From the NCBI RefSeq assembly GCF_008806595.1, contig NZ_VZRB01000011.1:39063-103062 (forward strand): a stretch of DNA of 64,000 nucleotides, in the 5' to 3' direction. Position numbers and translations under genes: made by a program. The notes beneath the pieces were generated by a model. That model made no database searches and had not been told where the DNA came from. It saw only the letters and a list, made by a program, of their open reading frames with translations. Below, in pieces: positions 59,610 to 64,000 of this stretch (positions are counted from its first letter, which is position 1; each line of letters opens with the position of its first letter). The stretch comes from Streptomyces luteolifulvus (GTDB taxonomy: Bacteria > Actinomycetota > Actinomycetes > Streptomycetales > Streptomycetaceae).

Positions 59610-62600
59610 GTGTCGAAGCCGCCGTTCACGCACCTGCACGTCCACACCCAGTACTCGCTGCTGGACGGTGCCGCGCGGCTCAAGGACATGTTCGACGCGT
59701 GCAACGAGATGGGCATGACCCATATCGCCATGTCCGACCACGGCAACCTCCACGGGGCGTACGACTTCTTCCACTCCGCGACGAAGGCCGGAATCACCCC
59801 GATCATCGGTATCGAGGCGTATGTCGCGCCCGAGTCGCGGCGCAACAAGCGCAAGATCCAGTGGGGTCAGCCGCACCAGAAGCGCGACGACGTGTCAGGT
59901 TCCGGTGGTTACACGCACAAGACGATCTGGGCGGCCGACGCGACCGGTCTGCACAACCTCTTCCGGCTCTCCTCGGACGCGTACGCCGAGGGCTGGCTCC
60001 AGAAGTGGCCCCGGATGGACAAGGAGACCATCTCCCAGTGGTCGCAGGGGCTCATCGCCTCCACCGGCTGCCCCTCCGGTGAACTCCAGACCCGGCTGCG
60101 CCTCGGCCAGTTCGACGAGGCCCTGAAGGCGGCCGCCGACTACCAGGACATCTTCGGCAAGGACCGCTACTTCCTGGAACTGATGGACCACGGCATCGAC
60201 ATCGAGCACCGGGTCCGCGACGGCCTCCTCGACATCGGCAAGAAGCTCGGCATCCCCCCGCTGGTCACCAACGACTCGCACTACACGTACGCGCACGAGG
60301 CGGGCGCCCACGACGCGCTGCTGTGCATCCAGACCGGCAAGAACCTCTCCGACCCGGACCGCTTCAAGTTCGACGGCACCGGCTACTACCTCAAGTCCAC
60401 GGACGAGATGTACGCCATCGACTCCTCGGACGCCTGGCAGGAGGGCTGCCGCAACACCCTCCTGGTGGCCGAGCAGATCGACACCACGGGCATGTTCGAG
60501 AAGCGCGACCTCATGCCCAAGTTCGACATCCCGGAGGGCTACACCGAGGTCAGCTGGTTCCGCGAGGAGACCCTGCGGGGCATGCACCGCCGGTTCCCGA
60601 ACGGCATCCCGGACGACCGCATGAAGCAGGTCGAGTACGAGATGGACACCATCATCTCGATGGGTTTCCCGGGCTACTTCCTCGTCGTCGCCGACTTCAT
60701 CATGTGGGCCAAGAAGCAGGGCATCGCGGTCGGCCCCGGGCGTGGCTCCGCGGCCGGTTCGATCGTCGCGTACGCCCTCGGCATCACCGACCTCGACCCG
60801 ATCCCGCACGGCCTGATCTTCGAGCGGTTCCTCAACCCCGAGCGCATCTCGATGCCCGATGTCGACATCGACTTCGACGAGCGCCGGCGCGTCGAGGTCA
60901 TCCGGTACGTGACGGAGAAGTACGGCGCCGACAAGGTCGCCATGATCGGCACGTACGGCACCATCAAGGCCAAGAACGCGATCAAGGACTCCGCGCGCGT
61001 GCTGGGCTACCCGTACGCGATGGGCGACCGCATCACCAAGGCCATGCCCGCCGACGTCCTCGGCAAGGGCATCCCGCTGTCCGGCATCACCGACCCGCAG
61101 CACCCGCGCTACAGCGAGGCCGGCGAGGTCCGCGGGATGTACGAGAACGAGCCGGACGTGAAGAAGGTCATCGACACCGCGCGCGGTGTGGAGGGCCTGG
61201 TCCGGCAGATGGGCGTCCACGCCGCCGGCGTGATCATGTCCAGCGAGACCATCACCGAGCACGTCCCGGTCTGGGTCAGGCACACCGACGGCGTGACCAT
61301 CACGCAGTGGGACTACCCGAGCTGTGAGTCGCTCGGCCTGCTGAAGATGGACTTCCTGGGCCTGCGCAACCTCACGATCATGGACGACGCCGTCAAGATG
61401 GTGAAGGCCAACAAGGGCGTCGACATCGACCTCCTGGGCCTCGCGCTCGACGACCCCACGACCTTCGAACTGCTCCAGCGCGGCGACACCCTCGGCGTCT
61501 TCCAGTTCGACGGCGGCCCCATGCGCTCGCTGCTGCGGCTGATGAAGCCCGACAACTTCGAAGACATCTCCGCCGTGTCGGCCCTGTACCGCCCGGGCCC
61601 GATGGGCATGAACTCCCACACGAACTACGCGCTCCGCAAGAACGCGCAGCAGGAGATCACGCCCATCCACAAGGAGCTCGAAGAGCCCCTCAAGGAGGTC
61701 CTGGACGTCACCTACGGCCTGATCGTCTACCAGGAGCAGGTGCAGAAGGCCGCCCAGATCATCGCGGGCTACTCGCTCGGCGAGGCCGACATCCTCCGCC
61801 GCGTCATGGGCAAGAAGAAGCCCGACGAACTGGCCAAGAACTTCACCATCTTCCAGGCCGGCGCCCAGAAGAACGGCTACAGCGACGAAGCGATCCAGGC
61901 CCTGTGGGACGTGCTGGTCCCGTTCGCCGGATACGCGTTCAACAAGGCGCACTCGGCCGCGTACGGGCTCGTGTCGTACTGGACCGCCTATCTGAAGGCG
62001 AACTACCCCGCCGAGTACATGGCCGCCCTGCTCACCTCGGTCAAGGACGACAAGGACAAGTCGGCCGTCTACCTCAACGAGTGCCGGCGCATGGGCATCA
62101 AGGTGCTCCCACCGAACGTCAACGAGTCGGAGTCGAACTTCGCCGCCCAGGGCGACGACGTGATCCTCTTCGGCCTCTCCGCCGTCCGCAACGTCGGCAC
62201 GAACGTCGTCGAGGCGATCATCCGGTGCCGCAAGGCCAAGGGGAAGTACGCCTCCTTCCCCGACTACCTCGACAAGGTCGAGGCCGTGGTCTGCAACAAG
62301 CGGACGACGGAGTCGCTGATCAAGGCCGGTGCCTTCGACTCCATGGGGCACACCCGCAAGGGCCTCACCGCGCAGTACGAACCGATGATCGACAACGTGG
62401 TCGCCGTGAAGCGCAAGGAGGCCGAGGGCCAGTTCGACCTCTTCGGCGGCATGGGCGAGGAGGAGACCAGCGAGCCCGGCTTCGGACTCGACGTCACCTT
62501 CACCGACGATGAATGGGACAAGACGTATCTGCTCGCCCAGGAGCGGGAGATGCTCGGTCTGTACGTCTCCGACCACCCGCTCTTCGGTCTGGAGCACGTG

Positions 62601-63149
62601 CTGTCCGACAAGGCGGACGCGGGCATCGCCCAGCTCACCGGAGGTGAGCACGCGGACGGCGCCGTGGTGACCATCGGCGGCATCATCTCCGGTCTCCAGC
62701 GCAAGATGACCAAGCAGGGCAACGCCTGGGCCATCGCCACGGTCGAGGACCTCGCCGGCTCCATCGAGTGCATGTTCTTCCCGGCGACGTACCAGCTGGT
62801 GTCGACCCAACTCGTCGAGGACGCCGTGGTGTTCGTCAAGGGCCGTCTCGACAAGCGCGAGGACGTACCCCGCCTCGTCGCGATGGAGCTGATGGTCCCC
62901 GACCTCTCCAGCGCCGGCACCAACGCGCCCGTGATCCTCACCATCCCGGCCACCCGGGTCACGCCGCCGATGGTCAGCCGTCTCGGCGAGATCCTCAGCC
63001 ACCACAAGGGCGACAGCGAGGTCCGGATCAAGCTCCAGGGGCCCACCAGCACGACGGTGCTGCGCCTCGACCGCCACCGGGTGAAGCCGGACCCGGCACT
63101 CTTCGGCGACCTGAAGGTCCTGCTCGGGCCGTCCTGCCTGGCCGGTTGA
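59610..63149 (+). CDS. dnaE: DNA polymerase III subunit alpha
   Basis: This 1179-residue replicative polymerase has an N-terminal PHP domain (HLHVHTQYSLLDGAARL). The polymerase core carries PDVDIDFDERRR (about 417-427) with catalytic Asp, and GVFQFDGGPMRSLLRLMKPD follows. AYSLGEADILRRVMGKKK-like finger residues and YKANYPAEYMAALL are present; the HhH and OB regions are near the end (GGIISGLQRKMTKQGNAWAI). Streptomyces has two dnaE genes; the context matches the essential one. GTG 59610 has TTGGAGG upstream. Confidence 0.97.
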   Translation: MSKPPFTHLHVHTQYSLLDGAARLKDMFDACNEMGMTHIAMSDHGNLHGAYDFFHSATKAGITPIIGIEAYVAPESRRNKRKIQWGQPHQKRDDVSGSGGYTHKTIWAADATGLHNLFRLSSDAYAEGWLQKWPRMDKETISQWSQGLIASTGCPSGELQTRLRLGQFDEALKAAADYQDIFGKDRYFLELMDHGIDIEHRVRDGLLDIGKKLGIPPLVTNDSHYTYAHEAGAHDALLCIQTGKNLSDPDRFKFDGTGYYLKSTDEMYAIDSSDAWQEGCRNTLLVAEQIDTTGMFEKRDLMPKFDIPEGYTEVSWFREETLRGMHRRFPNGIPDDRMKQVEYEMDTIISMGFPGYFLVVADFIMWAKKQGIAVGPGRGSAAGSIVAYALGITDLDPIPHGLIFERFLNPERISMPDVDIDFDERRRVEVIRYVTEKYGADKVAMIGTYGTIKAKNAIKDSARVLGYPYAMGDRITKAMPADVLGKGIPLSGITDPQHPRYSEAGEVRGMYENEPDVKKVIDTARGVEGLVRQMGVHAAGVIMSSETITEHVPVWVRHTDGVTITQWDYPSCESLGLLKMDFLGLRNLTIMDDAVKMVKANKGVDIDLLGLALDDPTTFELLQRGDTLGVFQFDGGPMRSLLRLMKPDNFEDISAVSALYRPGPMGMNSHTNYALRKNAQQEITPIHKELEEPLKEVLDVTYGLIVYQEQVQKAAQIIAGYSLGEADILRRVMGKKKPDELAKNFTIFQAGAQKNGYSDEAIQALWDVLVPFAGYAFNKAHSAAYGLVSYWTAYLKANYPAEYMAALLTSVKDDKDKSAVYLNECRRMGIKVLPPNVNESESNFAAQGDDVILFGLSAVRNVGTNVVEAIIRCRKAKGKYASFPDYLDKVEAVVCNKRTTESLIKAGAFDSMGHTRKGLTAQYEPMIDNVVAVKRKEAEGQFDLFGGMGEEETSEPGFGLDVTFTDDEWDKTYLLAQEREMLGLYVSDHPLFGLEHVLSDKADAGIAQLTGGEHADGAVVTIGGIISGLQRKMTKQGNAWAIATVEDLAGSIECMFFPATYQLVSTQLVEDAVVFVKGRLDKREDVPRLVAMELMVPDLSSAGTNAPVILTIPATRVTPPMVSRLGEILSHHKGDSEVRIKLQGPTSTTVLRLDRHRVKPDPALFGDLKVLLGPSCLAG

Positions 63150-63193
63150 GCAACTGACGGTCACATATGGCGAGTGAGCCGAAGGGGCGCGTC

Positions 63194-63255
63194 GGTGTCG
63201 AGGGTCCGAGCGCGCGGAGGCCCGAAGGGCTGAGCACGGTCGGACCCTCGACACC
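63194..63255. terminator. 16-bp perfect inverted repeat after dnaE
   Basis: GGTGTCGAGGGTCCGA (63194-63209) and TCGGACCCTCGACACC (63240-63255) are perfect complements around a 30-base loop that itself can form GCCC-GAA-GGGC. It starts 45 bases after the dnaE stop and is a likely bidirectional terminator. Confidence 0.7.
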
Positions 63256-63285
63256 GGCTCTGGCGCCCCGGAGGCGAACCGAGCC

Positions 63286-63325
63286 CCAAAAAGAAGGGGG
63301 GCGCACCTGGTACCCGGTGCGCCCC
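63286..63325 (-). terminator. Intrinsic terminator of the small basic protein gene
   Basis: GGGGCGCACC (63298-63307) and GGTGCGCCCC (63316-63325) pair around TGGTACCC. On the minus strand the stem is followed by CCTTCTTTTTGGGG, a real T tract. It lies 57 bases beyond the stop of the 58-residue gene. Confidence 0.85.
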
Positions 63326-63381
63326 TCGGTGTGTCGGGGCTTCAACAGCCCTGGGGGCTCACCAGCCCCTTGCGCAGCTGA

Positions 63382-63558
63382 TCAGTTGTGACCGAAGCGC
63401 TTGTGCCGGTCCTTGCGGGCCATGGCCATGTCGCCGGGCGTCACCTGCGGGGCGCGGTGCTCGGCCGGCGGCTCCAGCGTGGTCGTGGACTGCTGTGTCT
63501 GCTGCCGGCCACGCTCGGACTTCGGCTGCTTGCGCTCACGGTTCTTGTTCTTGGCCAT
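63382..63558 (-). CDS. Small basic protein, 58 residues
   Basis: This 58-residue, highly charged protein (MAKNKNRERKQPKSERGRQQ at the start, HKRFGHN at the end) has no membrane segment or signal. Its ATG is preceded by AGGAGG and the gene ends in a T-tailed terminator, so it is probably real. I recall similar short Lys/Arg/Gln-rich proteins in Streptomyces of unknown function. It may be intrinsically disordered. Confidence 0.8.
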   Translation of the reverse strand: MAKNKNRERKQPKSERGRQQTQQSTTTLEPPAEHRAPQVTPGDMAMARKDRHKRFGHN

Positions 63559-63781
63559 GGGTTCTGCCTCCTGTTGGGGGTCTAGGGGCCAGGGCCGCGA
63601 CCAGATTCACATAGGCTGACAACGAGTGCATTTCGGATAATTACCGTGCGTGACGGTCTATGTCGGGGAGCGAGATCCCGAAACGCCACGCCGAAGATCG
63701 AGTTCGGGCCGTTAACCCCCGCGTGGTCGGGCAGACTCGAAGCAAGCCCGAAGCAAACCTCCCGGAAAGTGGGTGGATCGC

Positions 63782-64000
63782 GTGGACCGCTGCATCGTCC
63801 TGGTGGACGCCGGGTATCTGCTGGGGGCTGCCGCCAGTCTTCTCGCCGGGGAGCCCTCACGCTCCCGGATCACCGTCGACCACGCCGCCCTCATCCAGGG
63901 GCTGCGCGAGCGGGCCGAGTCCGACACGGAACGCCCCCTGCTGCGCATCTACTGGTTCGACGGCGCCCCCGACCGCGTTCCGCAGCCCGAGCACCGCAGG
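63782..64000 (+). CDS. NYN/PIN-like domain protein (5' part, continues past the window)
   Basis: The 73 residues visible begin MDRCIVLVDAGYLLGAAASL, where the Asp of VLVDAGY matches the first acidic residue of NYN ribonuclease domains, and RIYWFDGAPD matches the second strand. NYN proteins are metal-dependent RNases. The gene runs off the right edge, so nothing is known of its C terminus. GTG 63782 is chosen; GTG 63773 in the same frame is possible. Confidence 0.8.
   Translation, partial: MDRCIVLVDAGYLLGAAASLLAGEPSRSRITVDHAALIQGLRERAESDTERPLLRIYWFDGAPDRVPQPEHRR

Noticed and set aside
59895..63254. A 1119-codon frame antisense to dnaE
   Set aside because: Mirror of the dnaE third-codon-position GC bias; no domain or ribosome site.

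Overview
The window is a very GC-rich actinobacterial chromosome segment, almost certainly Streptomyces. GTG and TTG starts are common, genes often overlap by 4 bases, and the gene order matches, from memory, the S. coelicolor interval from bfd/bfr (about SCO2114) back to dnaE (about SCO2064). About 57 genes are supported. Most are conserved chromosomal core genes. I see no insertion sequence, prophage, CRISPR array, rRNA or tRNA.

Positions 1-14500 hold metal and cofactor genes. A GC homopolymer tract is followed by bfd under an iron box and convergent bfr. Next come a molybdopterin oxidoreductase, a His-rich DUF4396 membrane protein under a copper-type palindrome, an endonuclease IV family enzyme, and a PASTA-domain Ser/Thr kinase. 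thiOSG follows behind a TPP riboswitch, then a flavin reductase, an Rv2175c-type DNA-binding protein, thiE, metF, a membrane protein with a Tyr/Gln/Gly-rich tail and a CrtI-like desaturase.

Positions 14400-26100 hold accessory but conserved operons. They are an ABC-like ATPase with degenerate motifs, YhgE/Pip and TetR behind a long inverted-repeat operator; a HEPN-domain protein; a methyltransferase; a DUF3040 protein; the MoxR-DUF58-transglutaminase operon; and a beta-carbonic anhydrase.

Positions 26200-44300 are the division and cell wall (dcw) cluster on the plus strand: rsmH, ftsL-like, ftsI, murE, murF, mraY, murD, ftsW, murG, ftsQ, ftsZ, pgeF, yggS, sepF, yggT, divIVA. mraZ, murC, ddl and ftsA are absent from it. 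It ends in a strong terminator.

Positions 44400-64000 hold ileS behind a translational T-box, a Lys/Ala-rich DksA-type zinc-finger protein, lspA, an RluA-type pseudouridine synthase, an MscS channel, a small hydrolase, a secreted M43 metalloprotease, a Tat-exported PhoD phosphatase, a membrane-anchored DsbA-like protein, a membrane protein, a DUF2252 protein, dnaE, a 58-residue basic protein and the start of a NYN-domain gene.

The less well-understood signals are the degenerate ABC ATPase with its operator, the copper-type control of DUF4396, the overlapping mini-ORF before ftsW, a Crp-like site before the dcw cluster, and several structured leaders and probable leaderless promoters. I did not find a clearly new multi-gene system.
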